A stretch of DNA of 64,000 nt, from contig NZ_LT629693.1 of NCBI RefSeq assembly GCF_900099825.1, forward strand, positions 1,488,001 to 1,552,000, read 5' to 3'. Position 1 is the first letter of the stretch; each line of letters opens with the position of its first letter. The notes under the pieces are model-generated. The model searched no databases and was not told the DNA's origin. It was given only the letters and a program-made list of their open reading frames with translations. This DNA comes from Bradyrhizobium ottawaense. GTDB taxonomy: Bacteria > Pseudomonadota > Alphaproteobacteria > Rhizobiales > Xanthobacteraceae. Positions 49,535-58,077 of this stretch are shown here, piece after piece. Made by a program: the position numbers and the translations under genes.

Positions 49535-51577
49535 TCACCGCAACGCAATATCCAGCCACCCCAGCGCATTCACCGTCACGCGGTCGCCGGTGTCGACCAG
49601 CACCGTCGTGGTCTCGGCCTCGATGATCGCGGGACCCACCAGAATATGGCCGGGCTTGAGATCGTCGAGCGCATAGACCGGCACCTCGCGCCAGCCGCCG
49701 AAGAAGGCCTGCCGTTGGCCACGCGGCGCGCAGACGCCGGACGACGGTGCGGGCCTGGTATCCTGCCCGCGTTGCGCGACTGCGCCGACGGCGGCGACGC
49801 GGGCGTTGACGAACACGACTTCCTGGCCGCGCGATGCGTAGGTGTAGAGCTCCTCATGCTTGACGTGAAAGCGGTCCTCGATTTGGTCGACGAGGTTTTC
49901 CGCATTCCAGTCCAGTCCATCCAGCGACACGTCGATCTCAAAAATCTGCTCGCCATAGCGCATCTCGGCGGAGCGCTCGATCGCGATCGGTCCATCGAAC
50001 CATGACCGAAGGCGGCCGGCGGCCTGCTGCTCCAGCTCGGCAAACAGCGCGCGGACTTCGCCCGCGGTGATGCGCGGGCCGGCACCATAATGCGTGCGGC
50101 TGACTTCGTAGCGGAGATCGCTGGTCAGCATGCCCCAGGCCGACAGCACCGACGCCACCGTCGGCACGATGATGCGCTTGATCTCGAGTTCGCGCGCCAC
50201 TTCGGCGGCGTGCAAACCTGCCGCGCCACCAAAGCTGAGCAGCGCGAATTTCCGGGGGTCGACACCGCGGCGCAAGGTCATCAGGCGGATGCCGTCGGCC
50301 ATCTTCAGGTTGATCATGCGGTAGATGCCGGCGGCGGCTTCCTGCCGCGACAGTTCCAGCGCCGCGGCGACACGATCGATCGCGGCTTCCGACGCCGCGC
50401 GATCCAGCGGACGTTTGCCGCCCATGAAGGCGGCGGCATCGAGATAGCCGAGCACGACATTGGCGTCGGTGACGGTGGCAGCCAATCCACCGTTGCCGTA
50501 ACAGGCCGGGCCCGGCACCGAGCCCGCGCTTTCAGGACCCACGCGCAAGGTGCGGCCGGCATCGACGCTGGCGATCGAGCCGCCGCCGGCCGCGATGCTG
50601 GCGATATCGAGGCTGCGCAGCGCGATGCGCTGGCCGGCGAGCATGCCGTCGGCGGACAGCGACGCCTGCCCGCCCGAGATCAGCGAAATGTCGGTGCTGG
50701 TGCCGCCCATGTCGAACGGCACCAGATCGGGAATCCCGACCAGCTCCGCACAGCGCCGGCCGCCGGACATGCCGCCGGCCGGTCCCGACAGCACGGTGCC
50801 CGCAGCCAGCCGCGAGGCTTCCTCGACCGGCGCCATGCCGCCATGCGACAGCACCACGAACAGCGAGCCCTTGAAGCCGGCTTCGGTCAGGCGCGCTTCG
50901 AGATTGGTGAGATAACGTCGCACGATCGGTTCGACGTAGGCGTTCACGATCGTGGTCGAGACGCGCTCATATTCCTTGATCTGCGGCAGCACGTCGCTGG
51001 AGCGCGATACACCGATGCCGGGCAGCGCTTGCGCCAGCCGTTTGACCGCGGCGGATTCGTGCTCAGAATTGATGTAGGCGTGCAGAAAACACACCGCGAC
51101 CGAGGTCACGCCGGATTTTTTGATGCCGGCAATGGCATTGTCGAGCGAGCGCGAGTCCAGCGGAATCGAAACCTCGCCGTTCGCCCTCAGCCGTTCACGA
51201 ATGCCGAAGCGCAATTCGCGCGGCACCAGCGGCTCCGGCGGCGGCGAACGCAGATCGTAGCGGTCGGGCTTGAGGCCTTCGCGCATTTCGATGACGTCGC
51301 GATGGCCTTCGGTGGTGAGCAGCGCGACCCTGGCGCCCTTGCGCTCCAATAGCGCATTGGTCGCCACCGTCGTTCCGTGAACCAGCCGGTCGGTCGCCGC
51401 CAGCATGTCCACGCGCGTGACGTTCAGACGCCGCGCCAGTTCTTCCAGCCCCGCCATCACGCCGATCGATTGATCTGATGGTGTGGATGGTGATTTTGCG
51501 AATACGGTCCGTCCGGTTTCATCCGTGGCCACCAGATCGGTGTAGGTGCCGCCGACGTCAACGCCAATCCTGTACAT
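49535..51577 (-). CDS. hyuA: Hydantoinase/oxoprolinase family subunit A (N-methylhydantoinase A type)
   Basis: 680 aa, the usual length of HyuA/AcxA-type subunits. N-terminal actin-like ATPase motif YRIGVDVGGTYTDLVATDE, central DMGGTSTDISLISGG near 295-309, GPACYGNGG near 355 and the C-terminal VGPAIIEAETTTVLVD. With HyuB these ATP-dependent enzymes open N-methylhydantoin, 5-oxoproline or, in relatives, carboxylate acetone or acetophenone. Stop/start spacing of 2 bp from hyuB shows one operon: aminotransferase, hyuB, hyuA. Confidence 0.9.
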   Translation of the reverse strand: MYRIGVDVGGTYTDLVATDETGRTVFAKSPSTPSDQSIGVMAGLEELARRLNVTRVDMLAATDRLVHGTTVATNALLERKGARVALLTTEGHRDVIEMREGLKPDRYDLRSPPPEPLVPRELRFGIRERLRANGEVSIPLDSRSLDNAIAGIKKSGVTSVAVCFLHAYINSEHESAAVKRLAQALPGIGVSRSSDVLPQIKEYERVSTTIVNAYVEPIVRRYLTNLEARLTEAGFKGSLFVVLSHGGMAPVEEASRLAAGTVLSGPAGGMSGGRRCAELVGIPDLVPFDMGGTSTDISLISGGQASLSADGMLAGQRIALRSLDIASIAAGGGSIASVDAGRTLRVGPESAGSVPGPACYGNGGLAATVTDANVVLGYLDAAAFMGGKRPLDRAASEAAIDRVAAALELSRQEAAAGIYRMINLKMADGIRLMTLRRGVDPRKFALLSFGGAAGLHAAEVARELEIKRIIVPTVASVLSAWGMLTSDLRYEVSRTHYGAGPRITAGEVRALFAELEQQAAGRLRSWFDGPIAIERSAEMRYGEQIFEIDVSLDGLDWNAENLVDQIEDRFHVKHEELYTYASRGQEVVFVNARVAAVGAVAQRGQDTRPAPSSGVCAPRGQRQAFFGGWREVPVYALDDLKPGHILVGPAIIEAETTTVLVDTGDRVTVNALGWLDIALR

Positions 51578-51579
51578 GG

Positions 51580-53244
51580 TTAGCTACGCTGCTCCGCCGG
51601 AACGTCAACAAGGCCCTGTTCGCGATCGCGCTGCCGCGCTTCTGCTGACCGCTTCGACGGCGGCCCCCAGCCGCCACCGCCGGAGGAACGGATTTCGAGA
51701 CAATCGCCCGGACGCAACTCGATGCCGACTTCCTTGGTGCGCAGCACGCGGGGCTCGCGGCCCTCGGACAACAGGCGATAGTGATGCGGCTTGCCGTCCT
51801 CGCCGCCGAGCATGCCGCAGGGACCATGGCGCGCGCCGTCGCCGGCGGTGTTGCCCCTCGCCGGCTTTTCGGTCTCCAGCACCAGATCGAGCGACACGCC
51901 GAGACCGCCGCGAAACTGGCCGTCGCCGCCGGAGCCGTCGCGGAATTCATGCTGACGGAAATGCAGCGGAAAGCGCGTTTCCGCGACCTCGATGCTGCCG
52001 AATTTCAGGCCGCCGACCGAGTGCCACTCGCCGATCGACGACCAGCCATCGCCGCCCGACGACGCGCCGCCGCCGGGGCGGGCCTGGAACAGATGCCAGA
52101 TGAAGTTCTTGCCGGTGCGCGGGTCCTCGCCCTGGATTGCGATCCGGAACCGGCGGCTCCAGCCCGCCATCGCCCGTTCCGGACAGGACGCCGACATCGC
52201 TTTGACGATCGCCTCGACGATCTCGTTGGAGGGATGGCTGGTACACAGCGTCACCGGCCGGCCGGGATCGGCCCAGACGATGGTGCCCTGTTTGGCGATC
52301 ACCTTGAGCGGACGCAGCGCGCCGGTGTTCTTCGGGATTTCGGCGTCGATCAGATAGGCAAAGGCCATCGCGACCGCGGCCTGCATGTTGGCATGCGAGG
52401 AATTGACGAAGCTGGTCGACTGCGGATCGGACTCCGACAGATCGACCTCGATGTCGCTGCCCTTCTTGGTCACTTTCGCCGCGATACGAATATCGCTGCG
52501 ACCATGGCCGTCATCGTCGAGAAACGCCTCGCCGTGGAATACGCCGTCTTTCCAGGTCGAGACCACGGCGCGGGTCTGCTGCTCGGTCGCATCCAGAATG
52601 GATTCGACCGCGGCTTCGACGACCGGCGCACCGAATTCGTTGAACAATTTTGATACACGCCGCTCGCCCAACTGCGCGGCTCCCAGCATCGCCGCGAGGT
52701 CGCCGCGAAATTCGCGGGGGTTACGGACGTTGAGCGCGAGCATGTCGAGCAGGTCGTCGCGCGGCTTGCCCGCCTCGTGGAGTTTGATCGGCGGAATGCG
52801 CAGGCCTTCCTGAAAGATTTCGGTGGCCGCGGGATTATAGGCGCCGTGGGTGCCGCCGCCGATATCGCTCTGATGCGCGCGCACGATGGTCCAGAGCAAC
52901 CGCCGGTCGCCGGAGAATACCGGCACGAAGACGGTGAGGTCAGGCAGATGGCTGCCGCCATGATAGGGATCGTTGAGCAGGATGACGTCGCCGGGCTTGA
53001 CGTCCTTGAATCGTTCCTCGACCGCGATCGTCGCCCACGGCAGCGCGCCGACGTGAACCGGAAGGTGGTCGGCCTGCGCGATCAGGCGGGCTTCGGTGTC
53101 GCAGATCGCCAGCGAGAAATCGCGGCTGGAATTCAGGATCTGCGAATAGGAGGTGCGAAGCATCGCCTCGCCCATCTCTTTGACGATCGAACTGAGCCGA
53201 TGCTGGACGACGGAGCGCGTGATGGGATCGATCTTGGCAGACAT
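51580..53244 (-). CDS. hyuB: Hydantoinase/oxoprolinase family subunit B (N-methylhydantoinase B type)
   Basis: 554 aa from the ATG at 53244; an upstream in-frame Met overlaps the aminotransferase end and is less likely. IDPITRSVVQHRLSSIVKEMG, then SREFSLAICD-like text (SSRDFSLAICDTEARL), AQADHLPVHVG, ILLNDPYHGGSHLPD near 112-126 and RPGGGASSGGDGW match HyuB. It works with HyuA in ATP-dependent ring opening. Substrate is not evident. Confidence 0.9.
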   Translation of the reverse strand: MSAKIDPITRSVVQHRLSSIVKEMGEAMLRTSYSQILNSSRDFSLAICDTEARLIAQADHLPVHVGALPWATIAVEERFKDVKPGDVILLNDPYHGGSHLPDLTVFVPVFSGDRRLLWTIVRAHQSDIGGGTHGAYNPAATEIFQEGLRIPPIKLHEAGKPRDDLLDMLALNVRNPREFRGDLAAMLGAAQLGERRVSKLFNEFGAPVVEAAVESILDATEQQTRAVVSTWKDGVFHGEAFLDDDGHGRSDIRIAAKVTKKGSDIEVDLSESDPQSTSFVNSSHANMQAAVAMAFAYLIDAEIPKNTGALRPLKVIAKQGTIVWADPGRPVTLCTSHPSNEIVEAIVKAMSASCPERAMAGWSRRFRIAIQGEDPRTGKNFIWHLFQARPGGGASSGGDGWSSIGEWHSVGGLKFGSIEVAETRFPLHFRQHEFRDGSGGDGQFRGGLGVSLDLVLETEKPARGNTAGDGARHGPCGMLGGEDGKPHHYRLLSEGREPRVLRTKEVGIELRPGDCLEIRSSGGGGWGPPSKRSAEARQRDREQGLVDVPAEQRS

Positions 53245-53266
53245 TGTACCCGTTTCTTGTTGTCGC

Positions 53267-54580
53267 TCAGAGTGCTGCAACTTCCTTCAGCGCGCCCGAT
53301 GCCGCCTCGATGATCGCATGGATATCGCCGTCCGTCATCGGGGTCGACAATGCCATCAATCCATAGCCGGCCGCCAGCACGCCACGATTGAGCAAGCCGC
53401 GGTTGAAAACCGCCTGGCGCTTGCCCTCCTCCTCGGTCAGATACGCCGAGCGGTAGTCGCGGATCGGCCGGTCGGCGAAGTGAATCTTCAGGAGCGAACC
53501 GAGCCCGACGGTGCGGCCGGGAACGCCGTGGCGGCGAAACGCCGCATCGATGCCGGAGCGAACCGCCTCACCCATCGCGTCGAGCCGCGCGAACGCCGCG
53601 TCGTCCAACAGCTCCATCGCGGCGATACCGGCCCGCATCGTCACCGGGTTGGCGGAGAACGTGCCGCCATGCGGCAATGCCGGCTTGCCCTGCCGCGGGT
53701 CGAACACCGCCATGAATTCCTTGTGGCCGCCAATCGCGCCGACCGGAAAACCGCCGCCGATGATCTTGCCGAGCGTGGTCAAATCCGGATCGATATTCCA
53801 CAACCCCTGCGCGCCGCGAAAGCCTAAGCGAAACGTGATGACCTCGTCGAAGATCAGGAGCGCGCCGACCTCGCGCGTGACTTTGCGCAGCGCGTCCAGA
53901 TAGGCCTGATCGGCCGGCGCCAGACCGGCGCGGTTCGGCATGGGATCGACCAGCACGCAGGCAAGTTCAGGTCCGTGCTCGCGGATCAGGCTGACGGCCG
54001 CTTCCGCGTCGTTGAAGGGAATGGTGATGACGTCGGCGAGCACGTTGTCGGGCGTGCCCTTGGCGTAGGCGACCGACACCGGTGCGTTGCGGCCCCAGGC
54101 TTCCGGCGTGGGATCGAGGCTCACTTCGGCATAGTCATAGGAACCGTGATAGGCACCTTCGCATTTGGCGATCTTCGGCCGGCCGGTATGCGCCCGCGCA
54201 GCCTTCAGCGCCATCATCACGGCCTCGGTGCCGGAATTCGCAAAGCGCACCTGGTCGACCGACGGCAAGCGCGCCGCCAGCAGTTCGGCGAGATCGACTT
54301 CGGATTCGGTCGGCAGGCCGAACGCCGATCCTATCGCAAGCTGGGTCGTCGCGGCCTTGATCAGCGCGGGATGGGCGTGGCCGTGGATCTGCGAGGTGAA
54401 ATTGTTGATGCAGTCGATATAGACGTTGCCGTCGAGGTCCCAGACCCGGCAGCCCTCGCCGCGCGCGGCATAGATCGGATACGGCTTCATGAACACGGTG
54501 GTGCGGGTATTGCCGCCGGGCAGGCTCGCCAGCGCGCGGTCGTACATTTTTTGCGACGAGGAATTTGGATCCGGGTACAT
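53267..54580 (-). CDS. Class III aminotransferase, glutamate-1-semialdehyde-aminomutase-like
   Basis: 437 aa. MYDRALASLPGGNTRTT and the GEGCRVWDLDGNVYIDCINNF segment are typical of GSAM-like enzymes. RFANSGTEAVMMALKAAR near 111-128, DEVITFRLGFRGAQG near 245-259 and the PLP Lys in TLGKIIGGGFPVGAIGG near 268-284 complete the fold. True HemL genes are single housekeeping genes; the setting with hyuBA suggests an amino-acid product of hydantoin-type ring opening as substrate. First gene of the operon. Confidence 0.85.
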   Translation of the reverse strand: MYPDPNSSSQKMYDRALASLPGGNTRTTVFMKPYPIYAARGEGCRVWDLDGNVYIDCINNFTSQIHGHAHPALIKAATTQLAIGSAFGLPTESEVDLAELLAARLPSVDQVRFANSGTEAVMMALKAARAHTGRPKIAKCEGAYHGSYDYAEVSLDPTPEAWGRNAPVSVAYAKGTPDNVLADVITIPFNDAEAAVSLIREHGPELACVLVDPMPNRAGLAPADQAYLDALRKVTREVGALLIFDEVITFRLGFRGAQGLWNIDPDLTTLGKIIGGGFPVGAIGGHKEFMAVFDPRQGKPALPHGGTFSANPVTMRAGIAAMELLDDAAFARLDAMGEAVRSGIDAAFRRHGVPGRTVGLGSLLKIHFADRPIRDYRSAYLTEEEGKRQAVFNRGLLNRGVLAAGYGLMALSTPMTDGDIHAIIEAASGALKEVAAL

Positions 54581-54707
54581 GCGGCTTCCTGTGAACTGGG
54601 CCCAATCCTTATAGCGGCTGGATTTTTGCCCGCAAATCGCCGCCTCTTCGGAAGCCCTTCCGCGTGCTCCACACGGCAGAGGCCCAATGGCTCACGTTTA
54701 CGTGTCC

Positions 54708-54745
54708 GGAACCGCTCAAAAAAATCCAGCGGCCGACGGAATAGA
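54708..54745 (+). promoter_or_regulatory. Possible ECF-type promoter before the DUF305 gene
   Basis: GGAAC at 54708-54712 resembles an ECF -35 element; a CGAC-like -10 candidate lies about 20 bp later (54733-54738). It is the only such element seen ahead of the four-gene operon that contains its own ECF sigma factor. Spacing is slightly long, so this is tentative. Confidence 0.25.
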
Positions 54746-54815
54746 ACCCGACGCCACGCGTCACCACCCATGCAAGCGTTCAACGAACCAGTTCAAACCT
54801 CAGGATACCGCAACA

Positions 54816-55316
54816 ATGCTGCCATTTTTCAAACCAGGCCTGCGAATGGCGCTGTTCGGCGCGCGTCTCCTCGTCGCCTTCGCCGCACCGTCTCTGGTGT
54901 TTTCGGCGTTTGCGCATGAAACCCATCCGGCTGCCCAAAAGGCCGCCAGCCCAGATGAAAGCGCGTTTCTCGCCGAGAACGATGCGGCGATGACGAAAAT
55001 GATGAACGACATGGCGGCGAAGCCAAGCGGCGACATCGATCGCGATTTCGTCGCCATGATGGCCCCGCACCATCAGGGCGCCATCGACATGGCCGTGATC
55101 GAATTGCGCTACGGCAAGAACGAGCAATTGCGGCGCATCGCGCAGGAAATCATCGTCAGCCAGTTGCAGGAGATCGCGGCGATGAAGCTTGCGATCGGCG
55201 AGCAAGTCGTGCCTTCCGCTCCCGCGCCAACGCAACCGGACAAGGCCCCGGTTTCGGAGCCGGCGGCGCACGATCACATGAATCACATGAACATGACCCA
55301 CGGAACGAAGAACTAG
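54816..55316 (+). CDS. Exported DUF305 protein, Met/His-rich
   Basis: 166 aa from the ATG at 54816 (AGGA 8-9 bp upstream). Signal-peptide-like hydrophobic start (MALFGARLLVAFAAPSLVFSAFA), then the DUF305 core with MMAPHHQGAIDMAVIEL near 84-100, the family's HHxxAxxM pair. The C-terminal tail HDHMNHMNMTHG is rich in His and Met, as in periplasmic copper binders. Some DUF305 proteins (such as CopM) bind copper. First gene of an operon with a beta-propeller protein, an ECF sigma factor and an anti-sigma factor. Confidence 0.85.
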   Translation: MLPFFKPGLRMALFGARLLVAFAAPSLVFSAFAHETHPAAQKAASPDESAFLAENDAAMTKMMNDMAAKPSGDIDRDFVAMMAPHHQGAIDMAVIELRYGKNEQLRRIAQEIIVSQLQEIAAMKLAIGEQVVPSAPAPTQPDKAPVSEPAAHDHMNHMNMTHGTKN

Positions 55317-55325
55317 GAGCTACAC

Positions 55326-56786
55326 ATGCGCTATCCGATTTTGAAAAGCAGCCTGTTGGCCTGCACGATCATCGCGACATCGGCAGCAGCCTGGGCGGGA
55401 CAGGCGCCCGGCGCCGCGGCCTCCCCCGAAATCCCGATCAGCCATCAAGACCGCGTCTACGCGGCAGAGCAATTTTCGAACACGGTGTCGGTCACCGACC
55501 CCGTCGACAACAAGTTGCTCGGCGTGATCCGGCTCGGCGATCCGCAGCCCGGCAATTTCAGCCCGCTCTACAAGGGCCAGGTACTGGTGCACGGCATGGG
55601 CTACTCGCCCGATCACAAGACGCTTGCCATCGTCTCGATCGGGTCGAACTCGGTGAGCTTCATCGACACCGCGACCAACACTGTGAAGCACGTCACCTAT
55701 GTCGGCCGCTCGCCGCACGAGGCGTTCTTCACGCCCGATGGCAAAGAGGTCTGGATCACCGTGCGCGGCGAGAATTACATCTCGGTCATCGATGCCGCGA
55801 GCTTTGCCGAGAAGACGCGTATCGAGGTGCCGGCCGGTCCGGGCATGCAGATCTTCTCGCCCGACGGCAAATACGGCTACATCTGCTCTTCCTTCAATCC
55901 GGAGACCGTGGTGGTCTCCGTCGCCGACCATGCCATCGTCGCGCGCGTCAAGCAGGAGAGCCCATTCTGTCCGAACATCGCCGCCACACCCGACGGCGAG
56001 CAGGTGTGGTTCACGCTGAAGGACGTCGGCAAGACCCAGGTGTTCAACGCCAAGCCGCCGTTCAATCCGATCAAGACCATCGACACCGGGCCGATCACCA
56101 ACCACGTCAACTTCGCGCGCACGCCGAAGGGAACGTTCGCCTATGTCACGATCGGCGGCACCAACGAGATCAAGGTGTTTCGCACCGATGATTTCTCGTT
56201 AATTGCGACCATTCCAGTCGGCAGCCTTCCGCACGGCATCTGGCCGTCCGGTGACGGCACGCGGGTCTATGTCGGCCTCGAAAACGCCGACGCGCTGGCG
56301 GCGATCGATACCGCGACCAACAAGGTGATTGCCAACATCCCGATCGGACAGGCGCCGCAGGCGATCGCCTACGTCCCCAACGCAGCGCCCAATCCGGATG
56401 ACCGCCAGAACCTGCAACCCCTCGGTGTCGCCGGCCAGGTCGCGCACCTCTCCCTCGGGGCAAAGACGGAACCCAAGAACGGTCAGCCGCCGACCAGCGT
56501 CTCGCTGTTCGACCAGGGCCTGATTCAGGTGCTGCAGGCCTCGGTGACCGGCCTGCAGCCGAAGCAGCGCTATGTGCTGGCGCTGGCCGATCATGCCGAC
56601 GGCACTGGGGCATTACAGCCGCTCGCCGCCTTCATGACCAATCCGGCGGGCTCAGCAATCGTCAACGCGGTTGGACCGATCCGGCAGATCGTCCAGAATT
56701 CCGCCACAGCCGAGCGGCGATATCTGGTCATCGCCCCCGGCGAGCCCGCTAAATTCGGGGAAGCCGTGCAGGTCCAGACTCCATGA
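55326..56786 (+). CDS. Exported YVTN-type beta-propeller protein
   Basis: 486 aa with a Sec signal peptide cut after AAAWA. Residues about 45-370 contain repeated blades of the YVTN type (VSVTDPVDNKLLGVI, NSVSFIDTATNTVKHV, YISVIDAASFAEKTRI, NEIKVFRTDDFSLIATIPVG, DALAAIDTATNKVIANIPIG). The last 110 residues are a separate domain of unknown type. It starts 9 bp after the DUF305 stop. Such propellers act as periplasmic scaffolds or sensors; substrate unknown. It overlaps the sigma factor gene (ATGA). Confidence 0.88.
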   Translation: MRYPILKSSLLACTIIATSAAAWAGQAPGAAASPEIPISHQDRVYAAEQFSNTVSVTDPVDNKLLGVIRLGDPQPGNFSPLYKGQVLVHGMGYSPDHKTLAIVSIGSNSVSFIDTATNTVKHVTYVGRSPHEAFFTPDGKEVWITVRGENYISVIDAASFAEKTRIEVPAGPGMQIFSPDGKYGYICSSFNPETVVVSVADHAIVARVKQESPFCPNIAATPDGEQVWFTLKDVGKTQVFNAKPPFNPIKTIDTGPITNHVNFARTPKGTFAYVTIGGTNEIKVFRTDDFSLIATIPVGSLPHGIWPSGDGTRVYVGLENADALAAIDTATNKVIANIPIGQAPQAIAYVPNAAPNPDDRQNLQPLGVAGQVAHLSLGAKTEPKNGQPPTSVSLFDQGLIQVLQASVTGLQPKQRYVLALADHADGTGALQPLAAFMTNPAGSAIVNAVGPIRQIVQNSATAERRYLVIAPGEPAKFGEAVQVQTP

Positions 56787-57310
56787 GCGACATGCTGCGC
56801 CAGATCGAGCCGGTGATTCCAGCGTTGCGCCGCTACGCGCGTGCGCTGGCGCGCAACCACGCCGCCGCGGACGATCTGGTGCAGGATTGCCTGGAGCGGG
56901 CAGTCGGCCACTGGAACCAGCGGCGCGAAGGCGATCCGCGTCCATGGCTGTTCACGATCCTGCACAATCTGGCGGTCAACCAATTCCGCCGGACAAAGAC
57001 ACGCGGCAAGCACATTGCCATCGACGAGGCCAACGAGGATGATTTCGGACAGGATGCCGTGCAGGAGCAGAAACTGATGTATCAGGATGTCTTGGAGAGG
57101 CTGGCGCGGCTGCCGGAAGACCAGCGCGCGGTGCTGCTCCTGGTCGCGGTGGAAGACCTGTCCTATGCCGACGCCGCCAAGGTACTCGATATTCCCGTCG
57201 GCACCGTGATGTCGCGCCTGTCGCGGGCGCGCGAAAGATTGCAGCATGAAATCGAAGGGACCGCGGACGGCGCGCCGAAAAACGTGGTGCAGTTGCGGAG
57301 CATGAAATGA
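56783..57310 (+). CDS. ECF sigma factor
   Basis: 175 aa. Region 2 (RYARALARNHAAADDLVQDC near 16-35, PRPWLFTILHNLAVNQFRR near 53-71) and region 4 (LARLPEDQRAVLLLVAVEDL then SYADAAKVLDIPVGTVMSRL near 129-148) are clear. Group IV sigma factors redirect RNA polymerase in response to envelope signals. The ATG overlaps the beta-propeller stop, and the anti-sigma gene overlaps its own stop. Confidence 0.92.
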   Translation: MSDMLRQIEPVIPALRRYARALARNHAAADDLVQDCLERAVGHWNQRREGDPRPWLFTILHNLAVNQFRRTKTRGKHIAIDEANEDDFGQDAVQEQKLMYQDVLERLARLPEDQRAVLLLVAVEDLSYADAAKVLDIPVGTVMSRLSRARERLQHEIEGTADGAPKNVVQLRSMK

Positions 57311-58077
57311 CCAATCGGCCCATCACGGAAGACGATCTCCACGCCTATGTGGACGGCGTTCTGGAATCAGAGCGGCAGGCGGAAATCGCCACCTATCTCG
57401 AAGGCCATCCCGATGTCGCCAAGCGCATCGCCGGCTTCGCCGATCAGCGCGAGTTGTTGCGCAAGGCACTGGCGCCGATCGCCGACGAGCCTTTGCCGCC
57501 GCAACTCAATCTGTCGCGGATCATCGAAGGCCGGCAGCGACGGCGTTTGCCGTTCGGCTGGGCGGTCGCTGCCATGCTGATGTTGAGCATCGGCGGTCTC
57601 AGCGGCTGGGTGATGCGTGGCGCGGTACAGGATTCGTCCGGCGGCCTTGCCGCCCTCGCACAGGAAGCGGCCTACTCCTATCAGGTCTATGCGCCGGATC
57701 ACGTCCGGCCGGTCGAGATGCGGGCGACCGATAGCGCCCAACTGGTGCAGTGGGTTTCCAATCGCCTGCATCAGCCGGTGAAACTGCCGGACCTGACCAC
57801 GTCGGGCTATCGCCTGATGGGAGGCCGTCTGATCGCGACCTCGCATGGTCCGGCAGCCATGTTCATGTACGATGACGATCACGGCGACCGGCTGGTGATG
57901 TTGACGCGTCCGATGCAATCGGATCAGAGCGCGCCGATGGCCTCGCATTCGCAAGATGATGTCGCGGGCTTTGCCTGGGCGGATGGCGGGATGGGCTACA
58001 GCCTGGTGGGACAGGTCGCCGCCGAATCCCTCAAGCCGATCGCCAACGAGGTGCGCCGGCAGGCGCGTACGATCTAG
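57307..58077 (+). CDS. Membrane anti-sigma factor without the zinc motif
   Basis: 256 aa. The first 75 residues resemble an anti-sigma domain (TEDDLHAYVDGVLESER), but the HxxxCxxC zinc ligands of ZAS domains are missing: there is no cysteine there. One transmembrane helix near 80-98 (WAVAAMLMLSIGGLSGWVM), then a periplasmic domain of about 150 aa ending in ANEVRRQARTI. It should hold the sigma factor at the membrane until the periplasmic part senses a signal. Its stop shares the CTAG with the convergent MFS gene. Confidence 0.87.
   Translation: MTNRPITEDDLHAYVDGVLESERQAEIATYLEGHPDVAKRIAGFADQRELLRKALAPIADEPLPPQLNLSRIIEGRQRRRLPFGWAVAAMLMLSIGGLSGWVMRGAVQDSSGGLAALAQEAAYSYQVYAPDHVRPVEMRATDSAQLVQWVSNRLHQPVKLPDLTTSGYRLMGGRLIATSHGPAAMFMYDDDHGDRLVMLTRPMQSDQSAPMASHSQDDVAGFAWADGGMGYSLVGQVAAESLKPIANEVRRQARTI

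Noticed and set aside
53267..54580. Housekeeping hemL
   Set aside because: Sequence is GSAM-like, but the operon with hyuBA and the altered N-terminus favour a catabolic aminotransferase.
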